Origin: DATJJW01 sp035491935
GTDB taxonomy: Bacteria > Pseudomonadota > Alphaproteobacteria > ATCC43930 > CGMCC-115725
Direction: 5' to 3'
DNA: 42,613 nt
NCBI GenBank assembly: GCA_035491935.1
Contig: DATJJW010000189.1
Span: forward strand, 1-42,613
The first letter of the stretch is position 1, and each line of letters begins with the position of its first letter. The position numbers and the translations under genes are program-made. Positions 1 through 9,509 of this stretch are shown piece by piece. The notes beneath the pieces were generated by a model, which was given only the letters and a program-made list of their open reading frames with translations, was not told where the DNA came from and ran no database searches.

Positions 1-652
1 GGCCGGCTACAAGGTCGCCGCCAATTACGCCGCCAATGACGCGGCCGCCAAGGCGTTCAGCGACGCGGAAGGGATTCCTGTCTATAAATTCGACGTCGCC
101 GACTTCGCCTCGGTGAAGACGGGCATCGACAAGATCACCGCCGATCTGGGGCCCATCGAGGTGCTGGTCAACAATGCCGGCATCACCCGCGATACGACCG
201 CCCACCGCATGAACACCGACCAGTGGGAGGACGTCATCCGCACCAACCTGGGGTCGTGCTTTAATACGGTACGCTGCGTGATCGACGGCATGCGCGAGCG
301 GAGTTTCGGCCGGATCGTCAATATCGGCTCGATCAACGGCCAGGCCGGCCAGTACGGCCAGGTCAACTATGCCGCCGCCAAGTCGGGCATCCACGGCTTC
401 ACCAAGGCCTTGGCGCAGGAAGGTGCCGCCAAGGGCGTCACCGTCAACGCCATCGCGCCGGGCTATGTCGACAGCGACATGGTGCGCGCGGTGCCGGCCA
501 ATGTGCTGGAGAAGATCATTGCCAAGATCCCCGTCGGCCGTCTGGGCAAGCCGGAGGAAATCGCGCGCGGCGTGCTGTTCCTGGTCGGCGACGAGGCGGG
601 CTTCATCACCGGCTCGACCCTGTCGATCAATGGCGGCCAGCACATGTATTAA
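1..652 (+). CDS. phaB: Acetoacetyl-CoA reductase (PhaB-type SDR), 5' end cut by window
   Basis: A short-chain dehydrogenase whose reading frame is already open at base 2, so the start and most of the NADPH-binding Rossmann motif lie outside the window. Visible are the NNAG motif (encoded near 170-181), the catalytic Ser in GSINGQAGQ, and the YxxxK pair in NYAAAKSG. The C-terminus INGGQHMY is typical of PhaB rather than of the fatty-acid enzyme FabG. By family knowledge it reduces acetoacetyl-CoA to (R)-3-hydroxybutyryl-CoA for polyhydroxyalkanoate synthesis in the cytoplasm. A phaA thiolase usually lies just upstream, which cannot be checked here. A strong terminator about 90 bases downstream closes its transcript. 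The alternative is a FabG-like reductase, less likely given the C-terminus. Confidence 0.88.
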   Translation, partial: AGYKVAANYAANDAAAKAFSDAEGIPVYKFDVADFASVKTGIDKITADLGPIEVLVNNAGITRDTTAHRMNTDQWEDVIRTNLGSCFNTVRCVIDGMRERSFGRIVNIGSINGQAGQYGQVNYAAAKSGIHGFTKALAQEGAAKGVTVNAIAPGYVDSDMVRAVPANVLEKIIAKIPVGRLGKPEEIARGVLFLVGDEAGFITGSTLSINGGQHMY

Positions 653-742
653 GGCGGGGTTGAAAGGGAACATCCGGCCCGCAAGGCTGGTTTCCACTTC
701 TTCCTATTGCCTTGGAGGCCGATAGGACCCGATCATGAGAGT

Positions 743-774
743 CGGTGGGGCGATTCCCGCCCCACCGGCTTTTT
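743..774 (+). terminator. Rho-independent terminator after phaB
   Basis: A perfect 10-base stem (CGGTGGGGCG at 743-752 and CGCCCCACCG at 758-767) with a 5-base loop is followed by GC and five T. It sits between the reductase stop at 652 and the next gene, so it ends the phaB transcript. It overlaps the first in-frame ATG (735) of the following DMT gene, which argues that the DMT gene starts downstream of it. Confidence 0.85.
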
Positions 775-791
775 CGTTGCGCGACGTCTCG

Positions 792-1745
792 ATGGTTGCT
801 CCCTCCACGACAGCAGCGGCACGGCATAAGGCGACCCTTGTCGGCGCGCTGGCCTTGCTGCTCTGGTCGGCATTGAGCCTGTTGACGACCATGGCGGGAC
901 CGATTCCGCCCTTCCAGCTGGTATCCATGACCTTCCTGGTCGGCGGACTCGCCGGCCTCGCTACCTGGGGCCGGCAGACGCCCCGGATCCTCGGCGATCT
1001 GCTGCGCCATCCCGGCGTCTGGCCGGTCGGCGTCGGCGGGCTGTTTGGCTATCACTTCCTCTATTTCCTCGCCCTCGGCCATGCACCGGCGGTCGAGGCG
1101 ACCCTGCTCAACTATCTTTGGCCGCTGCTGATCGTGCTGTTTTCGGGGTTGCTGCCCGGCGAGCGGCTGCGCTGGTGGCATATCGCCGGCACGCTGATCG
1201 GGCTGGCCGGCCTGGTCTTCATGGTGCTGGCGCGCCCCAATGGCCAGATATCCGGCACCGGACTGACCCTCGACCCGCGCTACATTCCGGGCTATGCCGC
1301 AGCCCTGGGTGCCGCCGTCTTCTGGGCCAGCTATTCGGTGATCAGCCGGCGCTTCGCCGCGGTGCCGACCGAGGCGGTGGCGGCGTTTTGTCTGGCGACA
1401 TCCTTTTTGGCATGCCTCTGCCACCTGGCCTTCGAGCACACCGTCTGGCCGGCATCGCCGACCGCCTGGGGTGCGGTGCTGGCGCTGGGCCTGGGTCCTG
1501 TGGGCCTGGCCTTCTATGCCTGGGACCATGGCGTGAAGCGCGGCAACATCACGACATTGGGCGGGCTTTCCTATGCCACGCCGCTGATGTCGACCCTGCT
1601 GCTGATCCTGGCCGGCCGTGCCGACGCGACGCCGGCCATCGCGGTCGCCTGCTGCGCCATCGTCGGCGGCGCGCTGCTGGCCGCACGTGATCTGTGGCAG
1701 CGCAAGGCGCCCGAGGCGGCGTTGCCCGAAAGCGGCCCGACATGA
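792..1745 (+). CDS. DMT-superfamily (EamA) membrane permease
   Basis: A hydrophobic protein of about 317 residues with roughly ten membrane segments arranged as two EamA repeats, the usual size and layout of drug/metabolite transporters in the inner membrane. The first segment begins about 15 residues in (ATLVGALALLLWSALSLL). The second repeat has the conserved stretch AAVFWASYSVISRRF, and the last helix is followed by a short charged tail. I place the start at the ATG at 792 because the upstream in-frame ATG at 735 lies before a terminator hairpin (743-774) and would add a non-conserved leader. The stop is 13 bases before the chaC-like gene, so the two may be co-transcribed. The substrate cannot be read from sequence; amino acid or metabolite export is typical of the family. 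Confidence 0.85.
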   Translation: MVAPSTTAAARHKATLVGALALLLWSALSLLTTMAGPIPPFQLVSMTFLVGGLAGLATWGRQTPRILGDLLRHPGVWPVGVGGLFGYHFLYFLALGHAPAVEATLLNYLWPLLIVLFSGLLPGERLRWWHIAGTLIGLAGLVFMVLARPNGQISGTGLTLDPRYIPGYAAALGAAVFWASYSVISRRFAAVPTEAVAAFCLATSFLACLCHLAFEHTVWPASPTAWGAVLALGLGPVGLAFYAWDHGVKRGNITTLGGLSYATPLMSTLLLILAGRADATPAIAVACCAIVGGALLAARDLWQRKAPEAALPESGPT

Positions 1746-1758
1746 GCGTGGGGCCGAC

Positions 1759-2589
1759 ATGACCGATTTCTCCAACCGCTACGCGGCCAAGCAGAACGTC
1801 ATCACCCGCGATACACTGCTCTCGGATGAGTTCTTCAAGCAGGCGAGTGCCGCCATGGGCGAGAAGGGCTGGAGCGCGGCGGAACTCGACGCCTCGCTGG
1901 CCGCAGCCTTGGCCGCCCGTCCCAAGACGCCGGCCGCCGCAGAGGATGTCTGGCTGTTCGGCTATGGCTCGCTGATCTGGAACCCGGCCTTCCATTTCGC
2001 CGACCGGCGCATCGCGCGGCTTCATGGCTGGCACCGGCGCTTCTGCCTGTGGACCGAGATGGGCCGCGGCAGTCCGGGAGCACCGGGCCTGGTGCTGGGC
2101 CTCAAGAGCGGTGGCTCCTGCATCGGCATGGCCTTCCGCATTCCGGCGGCCGAAGCCGAGACCGAGCTGGCACTGGTTTGGCGGCGCGAGATGCTGCACG
2201 GCTCCTACCTGCCACGCTGGGTCACGATCGATTGCACCGATTTGGGCTCGGTGCCGGCATTGACCTTCGTCGTCAACACGAAGCATCCGCGCCATGCCGG
2301 ACGCCTCGACATCGAGACGGTGACGCGCACGCTGGCCCGCGCCTCCGGCCATTTCGGCCGCTGCGCCGACTATTTCTTCTCGACCATCCACGCGTTGGAG
2401 GAGCTGGGCATCCATGACGCGCAACTCTTCCAGCTCTACGATCGGGTGATCCGGCTTTGCGCCGAGCAGACCCAAGCTGAGCGCGCAGAGGTCGAACGCT
2501 TAGGGGCCGAACGCGCGACGGCCGCACATGAGGAAGCCCCGTGCCCATGCACGGATGCAGCGGCCGAGTTGGCCGAAAAGCCGTTATGA
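1759..2589 (+). CDS. Gamma-glutamylcyclotransferase, ChaC family
   Basis: A 276-residue protein with the family signature VWLFGYGSLIWNP at about residues 64-77, which forms the substrate-binding loop of the gamma-glutamylcyclotransferase fold. By homology to ChaC it would cleave glutathione to 5-oxoproline and Cys-Gly in the cytoplasm. An N-terminal extension of about 60 residues precedes the domain, and a short Ala/Glu-rich tail follows it. The start at 1759 begins MTDFSNRY, just after GGGGCCGAC and 13 bases past the DMT stop. A glutathione S-transferase lies 1.7 kb downstream on the same strand, which may reflect a shared thiol theme, though prfC lies between. The cation-transport role once suggested by the name ChaC is not supported by the sequence. 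Confidence 0.88.
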   Translation: MTDFSNRYAAKQNVITRDTLLSDEFFKQASAAMGEKGWSAAELDASLAAALAARPKTPAAAEDVWLFGYGSLIWNPAFHFADRRIARLHGWHRRFCLWTEMGRGSPGAPGLVLGLKSGGSCIGMAFRIPAAEAETELALVWRREMLHGSYLPRWVTIDCTDLGSVPALTFVVNTKHPRHAGRLDIETVTRTLARASGHFGRCADYFFSTIHALEELGIHDAQLFQLYDRVIRLCAEQTQAERAEVERLGAERATAAHEEAPCPCTDAAAELAEKPL

Positions 2590-2659
2590 CGAGATAAAGG
2601 GCGAGTCCTTCGCCCCGTCATGTTACAAGCGGCCGACCATAGACATCAGTCCGATCTTC

Positions 2660-4251
<1,592 letters not shown>

Positions 4252-4255
<4 letters not shown>

Positions 4256-4869
4256 GCACGGGCCTGGTGATCTATGGCGATTCCATCTCGGGCAATTGCC
4301 TGAAGGTCAAATGGGTCGCCGATCATCTGGGCCTGTCCTATGAATGGCGCGAGACCAGCGTCTTGAACGGCGAGACGCGTACGCCGGAATTCTTGGCCCT
4401 GAACCCTGATGGCAGGGTTCCGGTGGTCGTGCTGCCGGGCGGCCGCGTGCTGGCGGAATCCAACGCCATCATCCTATTCCTCGGCGGCAATTCGGAACTG
4501 GCGCCCAAGGATCCGTTCCAGCGCGCCAAGATGATGCAGTGGCTGTTCTGGGAGCAGTACAGCCACGAGCCCTATATCGCCGTGCGCCGCTTCCACCTGC
4601 GTTATCTGGGCAAGACCGAAGACGAACTGGACCCCAAGCTCATCGAGCGCGGCAACAAGGCGCTGGCCCTGATGGAGAACCAGCTCGGCCAAAGCCGTTT
4701 CATCGCCGGCGACCTGCCGACCTTGGCCGATGTGGCGCTGGTGGCCTATACGCGCCTGGCCCATGAGGGCGGTTTCGACCTCACCCCCTATCGCGCCGTC
4801 ATCCGCTGGATCAAGCTGACCGAAGGCGCCCTCGGCATCGATGCCGTGATCGATGCGGTGAGGGAATGA
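4252..4869 (+). CDS. Glutathione S-transferase family protein
   Basis: A 205-residue protein with the thioredoxin-like GST N-domain (residues 1-80) and an all-helical C-domain. Visible features are the N-terminal YGDSISGNCLKVKW, where a Ser/Cys sits near the position of the catalytic residue, the cis-Pro loop GRVPVVVLPGG, the ESNAI glutathione-binding motif, and the C-domain N-capping motif LPTLADVAL. The overall look is that of the GstA/YfcG-like bacterial class, with cytosolic conjugation or peroxidase roles. It overlaps prfC by four bases. It ends 30 bases from the convergent lipoprotein gene and no clear terminator is visible between them. Substrate unknown. Confidence 0.9.
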
Positions 4870-4898
4870 AAGCCCGATTCAGTTCGATATGAAACGGG

Positions 4899-5549
4899 TC
4901 AGGCTCCAGCGAACAGCGACACCCCTATCTTCCCGGCCAGGCTTTCGAGAAGTCGGCGTTCGAGGGTAACGACATCCTGATCGGTCGATACGGAGCCGGC
5001 CAGGCTGATTTGGGTCCGGCCCCGCCGTTCGGGCTGCGCCTCATCGCGGGCGAAGATCTGCCAATCTGCCTCCAATTCGCCGGTCCCATCGCTGGTGACG
5101 TCCAGAACGCTGACGTTCACGATAAGGCGGTAGGTGGGTGTTTGCGCTTGAAGCTGATCGGTAACCAGAGCCTCGGGATGAGCCTCCGCCAGCCGACGTG
5201 CCAGCAAACCCGTCGCCTCAACCGACAGGCGGCTTGCCAGGCGGCCTTGTTGGCTGCGCTTCAGCGTGTTTCCCGAGCGGACCAGGATGTCCTGGTTATC
5301 CAGATAACCCGGAACGTCGACGCGCCTGATTTCGACGACGATGGGGTTGCGGCTCATGGCGATGCTTGTCTGGGCAGCGCTTGTCTGGGCAGCGCTTGTT
5401 TGGGCGGCGTTCGTTTGGAAAGGCGCGCCGGCTGCCATGATGTAGAGCTTCAGCGGAGGTCCGGCACACGAGGCGAGCGTCGCCACCATGACCGCCAGGG
5501 ACAGGGTCGCCGGAAATCCGCGTCGGCCCCGGATCGTCGGATATTTCAT
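4899..5549 (-). CDS. ABC-transport auxiliary lipoprotein (PqiC/DUF330-like) of the Mla-type system
   Basis: A 216-residue secreted lipoprotein: a positively charged start, a hydrophobic stretch and the lipobox TLASC near residue 28, so it should be acylated. The body shows beta-rich motifs typical of ABC-type auxiliary lipoproteins that pair with MCE systems (VEIRRVDVPGYLDNQDILVR; later RLVNVSVLDV-like strands and TSISL-type repeats). It is the last gene of a four-gene minus-strand operon; its start overlaps the stop of the MCE gene by four bases. Just after the lipobox region the protein carries AAQTS three times in tandem, from a 15-base DNA repeat. It probably sits in the outer membrane and accepts or passes lipids from the MCE protein; that role is inferred from context. 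Confidence 0.82.
   Translation of the reverse strand: MKYPTIRGRRGFPATLSLAVMVATLASCAGPPLKLYIMAAGAPFQTNAAQTSAAQTSAAQTSIAMSRNPIVVEIRRVDVPGYLDNQDILVRSGNTLKRSQQGRLASRLSVEATGLLARRLAEAHPEALVTDQLQAQTPTYRLIVNVSVLDVTSDGTGELEADWQIFARDEAQPERRGRTQISLAGSVSTDQDVVTLERRLLESLAGKIGVSLFAGA
5364..5408 (-). repeat. 15-base tandem repeat (three units) inside the lipoprotein gene
   Basis: Three consecutive 15-base units, GCTTGTCTGGGCAGC on the plus strand (5364-5378, 5379-5393, 5394-5408; the third has two changes), with a decayed partial fourth copy after them. The period is five codons, so gain or loss of a unit keeps the frame. It encodes AAQTS repeats in the linker just beyond the lipid anchor. Confidence 0.9.
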
Positions 5550-6514
5550 GGCTTCCGTCCCGTGAGCAGAAGTTGCGGATTTTGTTCGATGTCGCTCGCA
5601 AAGCCTCTCAAGGCGGCTGTCGCTGCGGCCAGATCGCGCAGGGTCGCTTCCAGGTTGACGCGTGCTTGCCCACGCGCACCGGTCAATCCATTCAAATTCG
5701 AGACCAGGGCCTGGGCCTGCGCCATGGTCTGGCGCGACGATGCGAGAAAGGCGTGCATGTCGCCGCTACGTGCCTTCAGTTCCCGGTCGCCATCCGTCAT
5801 AAGGCGATCGACATGGGCCAGTGTGACGTCCATGCGGGCCTGAAGATTTGCTATCGCCTGCGTGGCGGTATCAAGCGCTTTCCCCGAACGATCCGAGGAT
5901 GATTGCAGGCTATGGATGAGCGGCGGAAGCTCGGTGCTGAGACTGGCGGACAGCGTCCGCAGGCTGGCGAGCGTCGCCTGGGCATTGTCCGTCAGTTCGC
6001 GTAGATGCAGCTCGCTCAATTGTTCCGTGACCCGCTGGATCGTGGATTGCCGGGTCGGGATCTCGGGCAGGCTGGAGACGCCCGGATGAAAGACCGGCGG
6101 CATGGACGGGTCGAAATCCAGGTTGATGTTGGCTTGTCCGGTAACGAAGCTCTGGGTGTTCAGTTCGGCGCGCAGCCCGCGTTTCACGAAATCGCTCAGT
6201 CCGAGCGTCCCGCCGTCGTGGTTCTGGGTGACCTGTACCCGGTCCGGTTCGAGCGACACGGTGACGGGAATATAGGCCGTATGGTTCTGGGTGTTGAAAA
6301 CGAGCGAAATCCCGTCGACGGAGCCGACGCGCACGCCCCGGAAGGTCACGGGCGCGCCGATTGAGAGGCCGCTGATCGAATCCTGGAAGACGATCACCGC
6401 GCGGTCGACCCGATTGAAGAAGCGGAAATTGCCGAACAGGAAGATGGCGACCAGGGCGAGTACGATACCGCCGAGAACGAAGGCGCCGATGGCCGTTTGA
6501 CGTCCTGCTGTCAT
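5546..6514 (-). CDS. mlaD: MCE-domain lipid-binding protein (MlaD family)
   Basis: A 322-residue protein with one N-terminal membrane helix (about residues 8-28, TAIGAFVLGGIVLALVAIFLFG) followed by a single MCE domain, shown by VFQDSISGLSIGAPVTFRGV near residues 42-62. The long C-terminal part is predicted helical and coiled-coil rich (SELHLRELTDNAQATLASLR and onward), longer than E. coli MlaD (183 residues) and closer to PqiB/YebT-like or actinobacterial Mce tails. MlaD-type proteins form hexameric rings in the periplasm that shuttle phospholipid between membranes. Four-base overlaps link it to the ATPase gene upstream and to the lipoprotein gene downstream, so the set is one operon. Confidence 0.9.
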   Translation of the reverse strand: MTAGRQTAIGAFVLGGIVLALVAIFLFGNFRFFNRVDRAVIVFQDSISGLSIGAPVTFRGVRVGSVDGISLVFNTQNHTAYIPVTVSLEPDRVQVTQNHDGGTLGLSDFVKRGLRAELNTQSFVTGQANINLDFDPSMPPVFHPGVSSLPEIPTRQSTIQRVTEQLSELHLRELTDNAQATLASLRTLSASLSTELPPLIHSLQSSSDRSGKALDTATQAIANLQARMDVTLAHVDRLMTDGDRELKARSGDMHAFLASSRQTMAQAQALVSNLNGLTGARGQARVNLEATLRDLAAATAALRGFASDIEQNPQLLLTGRKP

Positions 6515-7308
6515 GGCGCGGAACCTTTCATGTCTTCAGTCCGGGTACGCCGCATGAATGCCTGCACCTTGGGATCGTCGCAGGTGTCACGCAGCGTCGA
6601 GGGGGAGCCGTGGGCAATCACGGTCTTGGTTTCGGCGTCGAGGAACATGCCGTCATCGGCGATCGCGAACAGACTGGCCAATTCATGGCTGACGATGACG
6701 ATGGTGGCCCCCAAACCGTCCCGGAGGTTCACGATCAAATCGTCGAGACGGCTGGATGTGATGGGATCCAGGCCGGCCGAGGGTTCGTCGAAAAACAGCA
6801 CATCGGGATCCAGCGCCAAGGCACGGGCAAGGCCGGCGCGTTTGCGCATGCCACCACTCAACTCGGCAGGGAATTGGTCGACCGCGTTCTCCATGCCGAC
6901 CAGGGCCAGTTTCATCATGACGAGGCGGCGGATGACCGCTTGGTCCAGTCTTGTGAACATCTGCATGGGCAGGGCGACATTCTCGCCCACGGTCATGGCG
7001 CTCCACAAAGCCGCATTCTGGAACAGCACCCCGAAGCGCCGTCCGATTTCGATCCGGCGATCCTCGTCATTCGCCCAGTAATCTTCGCCCTCGACCTCGA
7101 ACCGGCCGAGCCGGGGCCGCAGCAAACCGATCATGGATTTCAGAACCGTGCTTTTGCCACAGCCGCTGCCGCCCATGACCGCGAAGATGCTGCCGCGACG
7201 GATATCGCAGGACAGATCATGCTGGATGACCTTGGGACCGAAGGCCAAGGTGACGTCCCGCAACGCCAGAAGGGGCGTTTCACCATGCTGGGTGCTCGGA
7301 TCGGCCAT
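6511..7308 (-). CDS. mlaF: ABC transporter ATP-binding protein (MlaF-like)
   Basis: A 265-residue ATPase with all expected motifs: Walker A GGSGCGKST near residue 46, the Q-loop at FQNAALWSAMTVGEN, the signature LSGGMRKRAGLARALA, Walker B DVLFFDEPSAGLDP, and the switch His in IVIVSHE. The signature LSGGM and the FQNAAL Q-loop are characteristic of MlaF/Mkl lipid importers-exporters. It powers the MCE transport system at the cytoplasmic face. Its stop overlaps the MCE gene start by four bases, and its start is two bases from the stop of the permease gene. Confidence 0.93.
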   Translation of the reverse strand: MADPSTQHGETPLLALRDVTLAFGPKVIQHDLSCDIRRGSIFAVMGGSGCGKSTVLKSMIGLLRPRLGRFEVEGEDYWANDEDRRIEIGRRFGVLFQNAALWSAMTVGENVALPMQMFTRLDQAVIRRLVMMKLALVGMENAVDQFPAELSGGMRKRAGLARALALDPDVLFFDEPSAGLDPITSSRLDDLIVNLRDGLGATIVIVSHELASLFAIADDGMFLDAETKTVIAHGSPSTLRDTCDDPKVQAFMRRTRTEDMKGSAP

Positions 7309-7310
7309 GG

Positions 7311-8411
7311 CTAGATGTTGACCATTTCGGCAAGGACGGCGAAGAGGGCGTCCATGGCGATCACGCCGACGATGCCGGTGACCACGGCGCGCGTCGCCGC
7401 CAAGCCGACATCCGCGGCGCTACGCCCGGCCTTGAGGCCGATACGACAACTGGTGAGGCCGATCATGATCGCGAAAGCCACGGTCTTGAGGAAACCGAAG
7501 ACGAACTGGCTGAACGGCACGATGCCGAGCATCTGGTGAATGAACCCCAGAGCGGTCACGTTCAACATGCCCAAGGCAACGACGAGGCCGCCCACTATGC
7601 CCATCAGGCACCCATAGAGATAAAGGAGCGGCATCGTGAAGACGAGGCCCAGGAGCGCGGGCAGCACGATGTATTCGGAAATGGGAATACCCACGACTTC
7701 GAGCGCGTCCAGTTCCTCGTTGCCCCGCATCGTCGCGATCCGCGCGGCATAAGCGCCACCGGTCCTGCCCGCGATCACGATCGCCGTCATCACGGCAGCC
7801 ATTTCGCGTACGACAGCCAGGCCCACCAGATCGGCGACATAGATGTCGGCAGCGAATTTCTTGAGCTGCACCGCGCCGACGAAGGCGAGGATGGCACCGA
7901 TCAAAAAATTGACGACGGTGACGATCATCAGCGCCGACGGGCCGGCATCGCGGGTGTTCGCCGCCAGATCGGCGGCACGGATGCGGGCATGGCCGCGCAG
8001 GGCGCGAAGACACCCGCCTGCAAACGACACAAGCATGGTGCTGAGCAGCCCCAGTTCGGAGCATTGATCGAGAGTCTTGCCGCCAAGCCAGTAGAGCGGC
8101 CGAAAGCGGGGACGCGGCGCAGGCGCGGTTGTCTGCAGACGCGGCGGAAGCAGGCTCAGAAGCTTGCGCGCCGAGGCCGGCAGGCCGGCGCTGTCCATTG
8201 TGACCGCCGCTGCGGCCGAGACGCGCCCGACGTCCCACAAAAACGCAATAAGGGCACTGTCCCATGCCCCCAGGCCGCGATGATCGAAACTCAGCGTCGC
8301 CCCTCGCTCGGCACTGGCAAAGCTGTCAGCCGGGAAGTCCGGGATATGCCCGGATCGGACGATCCAATCTCCGGCGAGCGTCAGCACGAGACGATCGTCC
8401 ACATGCTTCAA
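7311..8411 (-). CDS. mlaE: MlaE-family permease with fused N-terminal STAS-like (MlaB) domain
   Basis: A 366-residue protein. Residues 1 to about 100 resemble a STAS domain (LVLTLAGDWIV, then LSFDHRGLGAWDSALIAFLW), the fold of MlaB. From about 110 the MlaE permease begins, with the conserved signatures LIGAILAFVGAVQLKKF, REMAAVMTAIVIAGRTGGAYAA and the MRGNEELDALEVVG cytoplasmic coupling helix. In E. coli these are two genes; here they are one chain. There is no ATG at the 5' end: the frame opens with TTG at 8411, and a GTG at 8402 is equally plausible, neither with a good ribosome binding site. An in-frame stop lies further upstream at about 8535. First gene of the lipid-transport operon. Confidence 0.9.
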   Translation of the reverse strand: MKHVDDRLVLTLAGDWIVRSGHIPDFPADSFASAERGATLSFDHRGLGAWDSALIAFLWDVGRVSAAAAVTMDSAGLPASARKLLSLLPPRLQTTAPAPRPRFRPLYWLGGKTLDQCSELGLLSTMLVSFAGGCLRALRGHARIRAADLAANTRDAGPSALMIVTVVNFLIGAILAFVGAVQLKKFAADIYVADLVGLAVVREMAAVMTAIVIAGRTGGAYAARIATMRGNEELDALEVVGIPISEYIVLPALLGLVFTMPLLYLYGCLMGIVGGLVVALGMLNVTALGFIHQMLGIVPFSQFVFGFLKTVAFAIMIGLTSCRIGLKAGRSAADVGLAATRAVVTGIVGVIAMDALFAVLAEMVNI

Positions 8412-8603
8412 CTGCCAATGCGGAGGATTTTCGGGTGACTCCGGTATGACGAATTCCCCAGGGCGGTTGGGTGGCCGTCCACAGGTGGCCAGACAGTTCA
8501 GAACGTTCAGGCATGGCTCGCTTTGAGCCTCGGACTATACAGATTGCCGCAGGATTTCAAAAGCGACGGTTGAACCCGCCCGATCTTTCCACTGGATTTT
8601 CGC

Positions 8604-9479
8604 CTACGGTTTGTCGCCCTCGTTATCGACCGGGCGCAGGTTCCGCACAGGCTGGATGCCGCCGGTTGCCGCGGCAGCGGTGGCGGCGGCATGGGCCGCC
8701 TTGTCGCGCAGATAGGTCCGCACGCTGAACGGGATCAGGCAGATATAGACGATCCCGACCAGCAACAGGGTCAGCCATGGCTCCGTCGTCAGGAACGCCG
8801 CCATCAGCGCCACCACGACCAGCAACGGCGCCACATATTCGTGCTGCACGCGCACCTTCTTGAAAGAGAAGGTCGGCACGCGACTCACCATCATCAGCGC
8901 GATCGCGACGCAAAGCACGACGCTGACGATCGGCCACCGGAAAAAGGACTCGCCGAACTTGAACGTCGCGACCATCGGCATCAGCGCCAGGCCCGCTGCC
9001 GCCGGAGCCGGGATGCCGGTGAAGAATTTCGCGGCATAGGCCGGCGGATCGGCGACGGTGAGCTGGGTATTGAAGCGTGCCAGGCGCAGCGAGGAGCAGA
9101 CGCCGAACAGCAATGCCGCCGGCCAGCCGAGGCTGCTCATGCTGTGCATGGTCCAGAGATAGAGCACGAAGGCCGGCGCCACGCCGAAACAGATGAAGTC
9201 CGACAGGCTGTCGAGCTGGGCGCCGAAGGTCGAGGTGCTCTTCAGCAGCCGGGCAACCCGGCCATCCAGCCCATCCAGCACGCCTGCGATCAGGATCGCG
9301 GCCACCGCGGTCTCCCAGGAGCCGTCCGTCGCCACCCGTATCGCCGTCATGCCGGCGCACAAAGCCAGAAGGGTCAGCATGTTCGGGATCATGCGGTTGA
9401 TCGACAGGCCGCTGATCGGCGCCATGCGGCGCCGGTCGGGCCGCCGGATCAGGTGGCGATTGCCGCCCTGACGCATCAT
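8604..9479 (-). CDS. pssA: CDP-diacylglycerol--serine O-phosphatidyltransferase
   Basis: A 291-residue integral membrane enzyme with the CDP-alcohol phosphatidyltransferase motif complete: DG-x2-AR-x8-G-x3-D-x3-D spans residues 72-94 (DGRVAR, then G86, D90, D94). It makes phosphatidylserine from CDP-diacylglycerol and serine in the inner membrane, the type II PssA found in alphaproteobacteria. Two adjacent ATG codons (9479, 9476) open the frame, and another possible start is the Met at residue 19. The last 30 residues are an Ala-rich hydrophilic tail. It follows psd by 30 bases on the same strand, the usual psd-pssA operon order in this class. About 190 bases without any gene separate it from the lipid transporter operon; I saw no clear terminator there. 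Confidence 0.95.
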   Translation of the reverse strand: MMRQGGNRHLIRRPDRRRMAPISGLSINRMIPNMLTLLALCAGMTAIRVATDGSWETAVAAILIAGVLDGLDGRVARLLKSTSTFGAQLDSLSDFICFGVAPAFVLYLWTMHSMSSLGWPAALLFGVCSSLRLARFNTQLTVADPPAYAAKFFTGIPAPAAAGLALMPMVATFKFGESFFRWPIVSVVLCVAIALMMVSRVPTFSFKKVRVQHEYVAPLLVVVALMAAFLTTEPWLTLLLVGIVYICLIPFSVRTYLRDKAAHAAATAAAATGGIQPVRNLRPVDNEGDKP

Positions 9480-9509
9480 GATGGCCTACGCATCATCGCC
9501 ATCTGCCTC

